Source: CBDBJR01 sp965206445
Lineage (GTDB): Bacteria > Pseudomonadota > Gammaproteobacteria > Arenicellales > Poriferihabitantaceae
Reading direction: 5' to 3'
Assembly: GCA_965206445.1 (NCBI GenBank)
Contig: CBDBJR010000001.1
Coordinates: 1 to 64,000, forward strand
DNA length: 64,000 bases
Made by a program: the position numbers and the translations under genes. Each line of letters opens with the position of its first letter. The first letter of the stretch is position 1. Under the pieces are notes generated by a model that did not search any database, had not been told where the DNA came from, and saw only the letters and a program-made list of their open reading frames with translations. This document shows, in pieces, positions 15,001 to 27,000 of the stretch.

Positions 15001-18000
15001 GTGGTGGTGGAGTCAAACGCCGGGTCCAGGATGCCGTCGGACACGCTCAGGCCGCTCAACGTGGCGTCGGTCGAGGCGTCGTCATCCTCGACCGCGACAC
15101 TGGCGCTGTCGGCGGTGGTGTCCACCGTGTAGTCGGTGCCGGCGGTCACGGTCGCGGTGATGCTGCCGTTCTCCTCGTCAGTGCCGTCGTCGGTGGTGGG
15201 CACCGTCAGGGTGGCGGTGGTGGTGGTGGCGGCGATGGTGACCGACGTCGGCGCGACGCCGGCAATGAAGTCGCCCACCTGCGTCACCGTCACCAGGACG
15301 GTCAGGTCGCTCGCCGGAGCCGTGTCCGCCGTCAGCGTGAAGGTGGCCGCCGTGCCCTCGGTCACCGAGGAAGTCCCGGCGGCGATGGAGATGGCGGGCA
15401 GCGCCGCACGGGTGGCGGTGACCGTGTAGGTCAGCGTGGTGGTGGTGTCTTCGGCGGTGACGATAATGTCAATGTCCAGCGGCGTGTCGATCTCCAGGAC
15501 AATATCGGCGCTTTCGCTGCCGCTGGTGACGCTGGCGCCGTTGACGGTAATCGTGGCTCCGGAGTCGGTGGCGGTCGGCGTCACGGTGACCGTGCCGACG
15601 CTGTTGGCGAGCGCGACGGTATAGGCCGTGGTGGTGGAGTCAAACGCCGGGTCCAGGATGCCGTCGGACACGCTCAGGCCGCTCAACGTGGCGTCGGTCG
15701 AGGCGTCGTCATCCTCGACCGCGACACTGGCGCTGTCGGCGGTGGTGTCCACCGTGTAGTCGGTGCCGGCGGTCACGGTCGCGGTGATGCTGCCGTTCTC
15801 CTCGTCAGTGCCGTCGTCGGTGGTGGGCACCGTCAGGGTGGCGGTGGTGGTGGTGGTGGTGGCGGCGATGGTGACCGACGTCGGCGCGACGCCGGCAATG
15901 AAGTCGCCCGCCTGCGTCACCGTCACCAGGACGGTCAGGTCGCTCGCCGGAGCCGTGTCCGCCGTCAGCGTGAAGGTGGCCGCCGTGCCCTCGGTCACCG
16001 AGGAAGTCCCGGCGGCGATGGAGATGGCGGGCAGCGCCGTACGGGTGGCGGTGACCGTGTAGGTCAGCGTGGTGGTGGTGTCTTCGGCGGTGACGATAAT
16101 GTCAATGTCCAGCGGCGTGTCGATCTCCAGGACAATATCGGCGCTGTCGCTGCCGCTGGTGACGCTGGCGCCGTTGACGGTAATCGTGGCTCCGGAGTCG
16201 GTGGCGGTCGGCGTCACGGTGACCGTGCCGACGCTGTCGTCGACCGCGACGGTATAGGCCGTGGTGGTGGAGTCAAACGCCGGGTTCAGGACGCCGTCGG
16301 ACACGCTCAGGCCGCTCAACGTGGCGTCGGTCGAGGCGTCGTCATCCTCGACCGCGACACTGGCGCTGTCGGCGGTGGTGTCCACCGTGTAGTCGGTGCC
16401 GGCGGTCACGGTCGCGGTGATGCTGCCGTTCTCCTCGTCAGTGCCGTCGTCGGTGGTGGGCACCGTCAGGGTGGCGGTGGTGGTGGTGGCGGCGATGGTG
16501 ACCGACGTCGGCGCGACGCCGGCAATGAAGTCGCCCGCCTGCGTCACCGTCACCAGGACGGTCAGGTCGCTCGCCGGAGCCGTGTCCGCCGTCAGCGTGA
16601 AGGTGGCCGCCGTGCCCTCGGTCACCGAGGAAGTCCCGGCGGCGATGGAGATGGCGGGCAGCGCCGCACGGGTGGCGGTGACCGTGTAGGTCAGCGTGGT
16701 GGTGGTGTCTTCGGCGGTGACGATAATGTCAATGTCCAGCGGCGTGTCGATCTCCAGGACAATATCGGCGCTGTCGCTGCCGCTGGTGACGCTGGCGCCG
16801 TTGACGGTAATCGTGGCTCCGGAGTCGGTGGCGGTCGGCGTCACGGTGACCGTGCCGACGCTGTTGGCGAGCGCGACGGTATAAGCCGTGGTGGTGGAGT
16901 CAAACGCCGGGTCCAGGATGCCGTCGGACACGCTCAGGCCGCTCAACGTGGCGTCGGTCGAGGCGTCGTCATCCTCGACCGCGACACTGGCGCTGTCGGC
17001 GGTGGTGTCCACCGTGTAGTCGGTGCCGGCGGTCACGGTCGCGGTGATGCTGCCGTTCTCCTCGTCAGTGCCGTCGTCGGTGGTGGGCACCGTCAGGGTG
17101 GCGGTGGTGGTGGTGGCGGCGATGGTGACCGACGTCGGCGCGACGCCGGCAATGAAGTCGCCCACCTGCGTCACCGTCACCAGGACGGTCAGGTCGCTCG
17201 CCGGAGCCGTGTCCGCCGTCAGCGTGAAGGTGGCCGCCGTGCCCTCGGTCACCGAGGAAGTCCCGGCGGCGATGGAGATGGCGGGCAGCGCCGCACGGGT
17301 GGCGGTGACCGTGTAGGTCAGCGTGGTGGTGGTGTCTTCGGCGGTGACGATAATGTCAATGTCCAGCGGCGTGTCGATCTCCAGGACAATATCGGCGCTG
17401 TCGCTGCCGCTGGTGACGCTGGCGCCGTTGACGGTAATCGTGGCTCCGGAGTCGGTGGCGGTCGGCGTCACGGTGACCGTGCCGACGCTGTTGGCGAGCG
17501 CGACGGTATAAGCCGTGGTGGTGGAGTCAAACGCCGGGTCCAGGATGCCGTCGGACACGCTCAGGCCGCTCAACGTGGCGTCGGTCGAGGCGTCGTCATC
17601 CTCGACCGCGACACTGGCGCTGTCGGCGGTGGTGTCCACCGTGTAGTCGGTGCCGGCGGTCACGGTCGCGGTGATGCTGCCGTTCTCCTCGTCAGTGCCG
17701 TCGTCGGTGGTGGGCACCGTCAGGGTGGCGGTGGTGGTGGTGGCGGCGATGGTGACCGATGTCGGCGCGACGCCGGCAATGAAGTCGCCCGCCTGCGTCA
17801 CCGTCACCAGGACGGTCAGGTCGCTCGCCGGAGCCGTGTCCGCCGTCAGCGTGAAGGTGGCCGCCGTGCCCTCGGTCACCGAGGAAGTCCCGGCGGCGAT
17901 GGAGATGGCGGGCAGCGCCGTACGGGTGGCGGTGACCGTGTAGGTCAGCGTGGTGGTGGTGTCTTCGGCGGTGACGATAATGTCAATGTCCAGCGGCGTG

Positions 18001-21000
18001 TCGATCTCCAGGACAATATCGGCGCTTTCGCTGCCGCTGGTGACGCTGGCGCCGTTGACGGTAATCGTGGCTCTGGAGTCGGTGGCGGTCGGCGTCACGG
18101 TGACCGTGCCGACGCTGTCGTCAACCGCGACGGTATAGACCGTGGTGGTGGAGTCAAACGCCGGGTTCAGGATGCCGTCGGACACGCTCAGGCCGCTCAA
18201 CGTGGCGTCGGTCGAGGCGTCGTCATCCTCGACCGCGACACTGGCGCTGTCGGCGGTGCCGTCCACCGTGTAGTCGGTGCCGGCGGTCACGGTCGCGGTG
18301 ATGCTGCCGTTCTCCTCATCAGTGCCGTCGTCGGTGGTGGGCACCGTCAGGGTGGCGGTGGTGGTGGTGGCGGCGATGGTGACCGACGTCGGCGCGACGC
18401 CGGCAATGAAGTCGCCCGCCTGCGTCACCGTCACCAGGACGGTCAGGTCGCTCGCCGGAGCCGGGTCCGCCGTCAGCGTGAAGGTGGCCGCCGTGCCCTC
18501 GGTCACCGAGGAAGTCCCGGCGGCGATGGAGATGGCGGGCAGCGCCGCACGGGTGGCGGTGACCGTGTAGGTCAGCGTGGTGGTGGTGTCTTCGGCGGTG
18601 ACGATAATCTCAATGTCCAGCGGCGTGTCGATCTCCAGGACAATATCGGCGCTTTCGCTGCCGCTGGTGACGCTGGCGCCGTTGACGGTAATCGTGGCTC
18701 CGGAGTCGGTGGCGGTCGGCGTCACGGTGACCGTGCCGACGCTGTTGGCGAGCGCGACGGTATAAGCCGTGGTGGTGGAGTCAAACGCCGGGTCCAGGAT
18801 GCCGTCGGACACGCTCAGGCCGCTCAACGTGGCGTCGGTCGAGGCGTCGTCATCCTCGACCGCGACACTGGCGCTGTCGGCGGTGGTGTCCACCGTGTAG
18901 TCGGTGCCGGCGGTCACGGTCGCGGTGATGCTGCCGTTCTCCTCGTCAGTGCCGTCGTCGGTGGTGGGCACCGTCAGGGTGGCGGTGGTGGTGGTGGCGG
19001 CGATGGTGACCGACGTCGGCGCGACGCCGGCAATGAAGTCGCCCACCTGCGTCACCGTCACCAGGACGGTCAGGTCGCTCGCCGGAGCCGTGTCCGCCGT
19101 CAGCGTGAAGGTGGCCGCCGTGCCCTCGGTCACCGAGGAAGTCCCGGCGGCGATGGAGATGGCGGGCAGCGCCGCACGGGTGGCGGTGACCGTGTAGGTC
19201 AGCGTGGTGGTGGTGTCTTCGGCGGTGACGATAATGTCAATGTCCAGCGGCGTGTCGATCTCCAGGACAATATCGGCGCTTTCGCTGCCGCTGGTGACGC
19301 TGGCGCCGTTGACGGTAATCGTGGCTCTGGAGTCGGTGGCGGTCGGCGTCACGGTGACCGTGCCGACGCTGTTGGCGAGCGCGACGGTATAGGCCGTGGT
19401 GGTGGAGTCAAACGCCGGGTTCAGGATGCCGTCGGACACGCTCAGGCCGCTCAACGTGGCGTCGGTCGAGGCGTCGTCATCCTCGACCGCGACACTGGCG
19501 CTGTCGGCGGTGCCGTCCACCGTGTAGTCGGTGCCGGCGGTCACGGTCGCGGTGATGCTGCCGTTCGCCTCGTCAGTGCCGTCGTCGGTGGTGGGCACCG
19601 TCAGGGTGGCGGTGGTGGTGGTGGCGGCGATGGTGACCGACGTCGGCGCGACGCCGGCAATGAAGTCGCCCGCCTGCGTCACCGTCACCAGGACGGTCAG
19701 GTCGCTCGCCGGAGCCGTATCCGCCGTCAGCGTGAAGGTGGCCGCCGTGCCCTCGGTCACCGAGGAAGTCCCGGCGGCGATGGAGATGGCGGGCAGCGCC
19801 GTACGGGTGGCGGTGACCGTGTAGGTCAGCGTGGTGGTGGTGTCTTCGGCGGTGACGATAATGTCAATCTCCAGCGGCGTGTCGATCTCCAGGACAATAT
19901 CGGCGCTTTCGCTGCCACTGGTGACGCTGGCGCCGTTGACGGTAATCGTGGCTCTGGAGTCGGTGGCGGTCGGCGTCACGGTGACCGTGCCGACGCTGTC
20001 GTCGACCGCGACGGTATAAGCCGTGGTGGTGGAGTCAAACGCCGGGTTCAGGATGCCGTCGGACACGCTCAGGCCGCTCAACGTGGCGTCGGTCGAGGCG
20101 TCGTCATCCTCGACCGCGACACTGGCGCTGTCGGCGGTGCCGTCCACCGTGTAGTCGGTGCCGGCGGTCACGGTCGCGGTGATGCTGCCGTTCTCCTCGT
20201 CAGTGCCGTCGTCGGTGGTGGGCACCGTCAGGGTGGCGGTGGTGGTGGTGGCGGCGATGGTGACCGACGTCGGCGCGACGCCGGCAATGAAGTCGCCCGC
20301 CTGCGTCACCGTCACCAGGACGGTCAGGTCGCTCGCCGGAGCCGTGTCCGCCGTCAGCGTGAAGGTGGCCGCCGTGCCCTCGGTCACCGAGGAAGTCCCG
20401 GCGGCGATGGAGATGGCGGGCAGCGCCGCACGGGTGGCGGTGACCGTGTAGGTCAGCGTGGTGGTGGTGTCTTCGGCGGTGACGATAATCTCAATGTCCA
20501 GCGGCGTGTCGATCTCCAGGACAATATCGGCGCTTTCGCTGCCGCTGGTGACGCTGGCGCCGTTGACGGTAATCGTGGCTCTGGAGTCGGTGGCGGTCGG
20601 CGTCACGGTGACCGTGCCGACGCTGTTGGCGAGCGCGACGGTATAAGCCGTGGTGGTGGAGTCAAACGCCGGGTTCAGGATGCCGTCGGACACGCTCAGG
20701 CCGCTCAACGTGGCGTCGGTCGAGGCGTCGTCATCCTCGACCGCGACACTGGCGCTGTCGGCGGTGGTGTCCACCGTGTAGTCGGTGCCGGCGGTCACGG
20801 TCGCGGTGATGCTGCCGTTCTCCTCGTCAGTGCCGTCGTCGGTGGTGGGCACCGTCAGGGTGGCGGTGGTGGTGGTGGCGGCGATGGTGACCGACGTCGG
20901 CGCGACGCCGGCAATGAAGTCGCCCACCTGCGTCACCGTCACCAGGACGGTCAGGTCGCTCGCCGGAGCCGGGTCCGCCGTCAGCGTGAAGGTGGCCGCC

Positions 21001-24000
21001 GTGCCCTCGGTCACCGAGGAAGTCCCGGCGGCGATGGAGATGGCGGGCAGCGCCGCACGGGTGGCGGTGACCGTGTAGGTCAGCGTGGTGGTGGTGTCTT
21101 CGGCGGTGACGATAATGTCAATCTCCAGCGGCGTGTCGATCTCCAGGACAATATCGGCGCTTTCGCTGCCGCTGGTGACGCTGGCGCCGTTGACGGTAAT
21201 CGTGGCTCCGGAGTCGGTAGCGGTCGGCGTCACGGTGACCGTGCCGACGCTGTTGGCGAGCGCGACGGTATAAGCCGTGGTGGTGGAGTCAAACGCCGGG
21301 TCCAGGATGCCGTCGGACACGCTCAGGCCGCTCAACGTGGCGTCGGTCGAGGCGTCGTCATCCTCGACCGCGACACTGGCGCTGTCGGCGGTGGTGTCCA
21401 CCGTGTAGTCGGTGCCGGCGGTCACGGTCGCGGTGATGCTGCCGTTCTCCTCGTCAGTGCCGTCGTCGGTGGTGGGCACCGTCAGGGTGGCGGTGGTGGT
21501 GGTGGCGGCGATGGTGACCGACGTCGGCGCGACGCCGGCAATGAAGTCGCCCGCCTGCGTCACCGTCACCAGGACGGTCAGGTCGCTCGCCGGAGCCGTG
21601 TCCGCCGTCAGCGTGAAGGTGGCCGCCGTGCCCTCGGTCACCGAGGAAGTCCCGGCGGCGATGGAGATGGCGGGCAGCGCCGTACGGGTGGCGGTGACCG
21701 TGTAGGTCAGCGTGGTGGTGGTGTCTTCGGCGGTGACGATAATGTCAATGTCCAGCGGCGTGTCGATCTCCAGGACAATATCGGCGCTGTCGCTGCCGCT
21801 GGTGACGCTGGCGCCGTTGACGGTAATCGTGGCTCTGGAGTCGGTGGCGGTCGGCGTCACGGTGACCGTGCCGACGCTGTCGTCAACCGCGACGGTATAG
21901 ACCGTGGTGGTGGAGTCAAACGCCGGGTTCAGGATGCCGTCGGACACGCTCAGGCCGCTCAACGTGGCGTCGGTCGAGGCGTCGTCATCCTCGACCGCGA
22001 CACTGGCGCTGTCGGCGGTGGTGTCCACCGTGTAGTCGGTGCCGGCGGTCACGGTCGCGGTGATGCTGCCGTTCTCCTCGTCAGTGCCGTCGTCGGTGGT
22101 GGGCACCGTCAGGGTGGCGGTGGTGGTGGTGGCGGCGATGGTGACCGACGTCGGCGCGACGCCGGCAATGAAGTCGCCCGCCTGCGTCACCGTCACCAGG
22201 ACGGTCAGGTCGCTCGCCGGAGCCGTGTCCGCCGTCAGCGTGAAGGTGGCCGCCGTGCCCTCGGTCACCGAGGAAGTCCCGGCGGCGATGGAGATGGCGG
22301 GCAGCGCCGCACGGGTGGCGGTGACCGTGTAGGTCAGCGTGGTGGTGGTGTCTTCGGCGGTGACGATAATGTCAATCTCCAGCGGCGTGTCGATCTCCAG
22401 GACAATATCGGCGCTTTCGCTGCCGCTGGTGACGCTGGCGCCGTTGACGGTAATCGTGGCTCCGGAGTCGGTGGCGGTCGGCGTCACGGTGACCGTGCCG
22501 ACGCTGTTGGCGAGCGCGACGGTATAAGCCGTGGTGGTGGAGTCAAACGCCGGGTCCAGGATGCCGTCGGACACGCTCAGGCCGCTCAACGTGGCGTCGG
22601 TCGAGGCGTCGTCATCCTCGACCGCGACACTGGCGCTGTCGGCGGTGGTGTCCACCGTGTAGTCGGTGCCGGCGGTCACGGTCGCGGTGATGCTGCCGTT
22701 CTCCTCGTCAGTGCCGTCGTCGGTGGTGGGCACCGTCAGGGTGGCGGTGGTGGTGGTGGCGGCGATGGTGACCGACGTCGGCGCGACGCCGGCAATGAAG
22801 TCGCCCACCTGCGTCACCGTCACCAGGACGGTCAGGTCGCTCGCCGGAGCCGGGTCCGCCGTCAGCGTGAAGGTGGCCGCCGTGCCCTCGGTCACCGAGG
22901 AAGTCCCGGCGGCGATGGAGATGGCGGGCAGCGCCGCACGGGTGGCGGTGACCGTGTAGGTCAGCGTGGTGGTGGTGTCTTCGGCGGTGACGATAATGTC
23001 AATGTCCAGCGGCGTGTCGATCTCCAGGACAATATCGGCGCTTTCGCTGCCGCTGGTGACGCTGGCGCCGTTGACGGTAATCGTGGCTCCGGAGTCGGTA
23101 GCGGTCGGCGTCACGGTGACCGTGCCGACGCTGTTGGCGAGCGCGACGGTATAAGCCGTGGTGGTGGAGTCAAACGCCGGGTCCAGGATGCCGTCGGACA
23201 CGCTCAGGCCGCTCAACGTGGCGTCGGTCGAGGCGTCGTCATCCTCGACCGCGACACTGGCGCTGTCGGCGGTGGTGTCCACCGTGTAGTCGGTGCCGGC
23301 GGTCACGGTCGCGGTGATGCTGCCGTTCTCCTCGTCAGTGCCGTCGTCGGTGGTGGGCACCGTCAGGGTGGCGGTGGTGGTGGTGGCGGCGATGGTGACC
23401 GATGTCGGCGCGACGCCGGCAATGAAGTCGCCCGCCTGCGTCACCGTCACCAGGACGGTCAGGTCGCTCGCCGGAGCCGTGTCCGCCGTCAGCGTGAAGG
23501 TGGCCGCCGTGCCCTCGGTCACCGAGGAAGTCCCGGCGGCGATGGAGATGGCGGGCAGCGCCGTACGGGTGGCGGTGACCGTGTAGGTCAGCGTGGTGGT
23601 GGTGTCTTCGGCGGTGACGATAATGTCAATGTCCAGCGGCGTGTCGATCTCCAGGACAATATCGGCGCTGTCGCTGCCGCTGGTGACGCTGGCGCCGTTG
23701 ACGGTAATCGTGGCTCTGGAGTCGGTGGCGGTCGGCGTCACGGTGACCGTGCCGACGCTGTCGTCAACCGCGACGGTATAGACCGTGGTGGTGGAGTCAA
23801 ACGCCGGGTTCAGGATGCCGTCGGACACGCTCAGGCCGCTCAACGTGGCGTCGGTCGAGGCGTCGTCATCCTCGACCGCGACACTGGCGCTGTCGGCGGT
23901 GGTGTCCACCGTGTAGTCGGTGCCGGCGGTCACGGTCGCGGTGATGCTGCCGTTCTCCTCGTCAGTGCCGTCGTCGGTGGTGGGCACCGTCAGGGTGGCG

Positions 24001-27000
24001 GTGGTGGTGGTGGCGGCGATGGTGACCGACGTCGGCGCGACGCCGGCAATGAAGTCGCCCGCCTGCGTCACCGTCACCAGGACGGTCAGGTCGCTCGCCG
24101 GAGCCGTGTCCGCCGTCAGCGTGAAGGTGGCCGCCGTGCCCTCGGTCACCGAGGAAGTCCCGGCGGCGATGGAGATGGCGGGCAGCGCCGCACGGGTGGC
24201 GGTGACCGTGTAGGTCAGCGTGGTGGTGGTGTCTTCGGCGGTGACGATAATGTCAATCTCCAGCGGCGTGTCGATCTCCAGGACAATATCGGCGCTTTCG
24301 CTGCCGCTGGTGACGCTGGCGCCGTTGACGGTAATCGTGGCTCCGGAGTCGGTGGCGGTCGGCGTCACGGTGACCGTGCCGACGCTGTTGGCGAGCGCGA
24401 CGGTATAAGCCGTGGTGGTGGAGTCAAACGCCGGGTCCAGGATGCCGTCGGACACGCTCAGGCCGCTCAACGTGGCGTCGGTCGAGGCGTCGTCATCCTC
24501 GACCGCGACACTGGCGCTGTCGGCGGTGGTGTCCACCGTGTAGTCGGTGCCGGCGGTCACGGTCGCGGTGATGCTGCCGTTCTCCTCGTCAGTGCCGTCG
24601 TCGGTGGTGGGCACCGTCAGGGTGGCGGTGGTGGTGGTGGCGGCGATGGTGACCGACGTCGGCGCGACGCCGGCAATGAAGTCGCCCACCTGCGTCACCG
24701 TCACCAGGACGGTCAGGTCGCTCGCCGGAGCCGTGTCCGCCGTCAGCGTGAAGGTGGCCGCCGTGCCCTCGGTCACCGAGGAAGTCCCGGCGGCGATGGA
24801 GATGGCGGGCAGCGCCGCACGGGTGGCGGTGACCGTGTAGGTCAGCGTGGTGGTGGTGTCTTCGGCGGTGACGATAATGTCAATGTCCAGCGGCGTGTCG
24901 ATCTCCAGGACAATATCGGCGCTTTCGCTGCCGCTGGTGACGCTGGCGCCGTTGACGGTAATCGTGGCTCCGGAGTCGGTAGCGGTCGGCGTCACGGTGA
25001 CCGTGCCGACGCTGTTGGCGAGCGCGACGGTATAAGCCGTGGTGGTGGAGTCAAACGCCGGGTCCAGGATGCCGTCGGACACGCTCAGGCCGCTCAACGT
25101 GGCGTCGGTCGAGGCGTCGTCATCCTCGACCGCGACACTGGCGCTGTCGGCGGTGGTGTCCACCGTGTAGTCGGTGCCGGCGGTCACGGTCGCGGTGATG
25201 CTGCCGTTCTCCTCGTCAGTGCCGTCGTCGGTGGTGGGCACCGTCAGGGTGGCGGTGGTGGTGGTGGCGGCGATGGTGACCGACGTCGGCGCGACGCCGG
25301 CAATGAAGTCGCCCGCCTGCGTCACCGTCACCAGGACGGTCAGGTCGCTCGCCGGAGCCGGGTCCGCCGTCAGCGTGAAGGTGGCCGCCGTGCCCTCGGT
25401 CACCGAGGAAGTCCCGGCGGCGATGGAGATGGCGGGCAGCGCCGTACGGGTGGCGGTGACCGTGTAGGTCAGCGTGGTGGTGGTGTCTTCGGCGGTGACG
25501 ATAATGTCAATGTCCAGCGGCGTGTCGATCTCCAGGACAATATCGGCGCTGTCGCTGCCGCTGGTGACGCTGGCGCCGTTGACGGTAATCGTGGCTCTGG
25601 AGTCGGTGGCGGTCGGCGTCACGGTGACCGTGCCGACGCTGTCGTCAACCGCGACGGTATAGACCGTGGTGGTGGAGTCAAACGCCGGGTTCAGGATGCC
25701 GTCGGACACGCTCAGGCCGCTCAACGTGGCGTCGGTCGAGGCGTCGTCATCCTCGACCGCGACACTGGCGCTGTCGGCGGTGCCGTCCACCGTGTAGTCG
25801 GTGCCGGCGGTCACGGTCGCGGTGATGCTGCCGTTCTCCTCATCAGTGCCGTCGTCGGTGGTGGGCACCGTCAGGGTGGCGGTGGTGGTGGTGGCGGCGA
25901 TGGTGACCGACGTCGGCGCGACGCCGGCAATGAAGTCGCCCGCCTGCGTCACCGTCACCAGGACGGTCAGGTCGCTCGCCGGAGCCGGGTCCGCCGTCAG
26001 CGTGAAGGTGGCCGCCGTGCCCTCGGTCACCGAGGAAGTCCCGGCGGCGATGGAGATGGCGGGCAGCGCCGCACGGGTGGCGGTGACCGTGTAGGTCAGC
26101 GTGGTGGTGGTGTCTTCGGCGGTGACGATAATGTCAATCTCCAGCGGCGTGTCGATCTCCAGGACAATATCGGCGCTTTCGCTGCCGCTGGTGACGCTGG
26201 CGCCGTTGACGGTAATCGTGGCTCCGGAGTCGGTGGCGGTCGGCGTCACGGTGACCGTGCCGACGCTGTTGGCGAGCGCGACGGTATAAGCCGTGGTGGT
26301 GGAGTCAAACGCCGGGTCCAGGATGCCGTCGGACACGCTCAGGCCGCTCAACGTGGCGTCGGTCGAGGCGTCGTCATCCTCGACCGCGACACTGGCGCTG
26401 TCGGCGGTGGTGTCCACCGTGTAGTCGGTGCCGGCGGTCACGGTCGCGGTGATGCTGCCGTTCTCCTCGTCAGTGCCGTCGTCGGTGGTGGGCACCGTCA
26501 GGGTGGCGGTGGTGGTGGTGGCGGCGATGGTGACCGACGTCGGCGCGACGCCGGCAATGAAGTCGCCCACCTGCGTCACCGTCACCAGGACGGTCAGGTC
26601 GCTCGCCGGAGCCGTGTCCGCCGTCAGCGTGAAGGTGGCCGCCGTGCCCTCGGTCACCGAGGAAGTCCCGGCGGCGATGGAGATGGCGGGCAGCGCCGCA
26701 CGGGTGGCGGTGACCGTGTAGGTCAGCGTGGTGGTGGTGTCTTCGGCGGTGACGATAATGTCAATGTCCAGCGGCGTGTCGATCTCCAGGACAATATCGG
26801 CGCTTTCGCTGCCGCTGGTGACGCTGGCGCCGTTGACGGTAATCGTGGCTCCGGAGTCGGTAGCGGTCGGCGTCACGGTGACCGTGCCGACGCTGTTGGC
26901 GAGCGCGACGGTATAAGCCGTGGTGGTGGAGTCAAACGCCGGGTCCAGGATGCCGTCGGACACGCTCAGGCCGCTCAACGTGGCGTCGGTCGAGGCGTCG

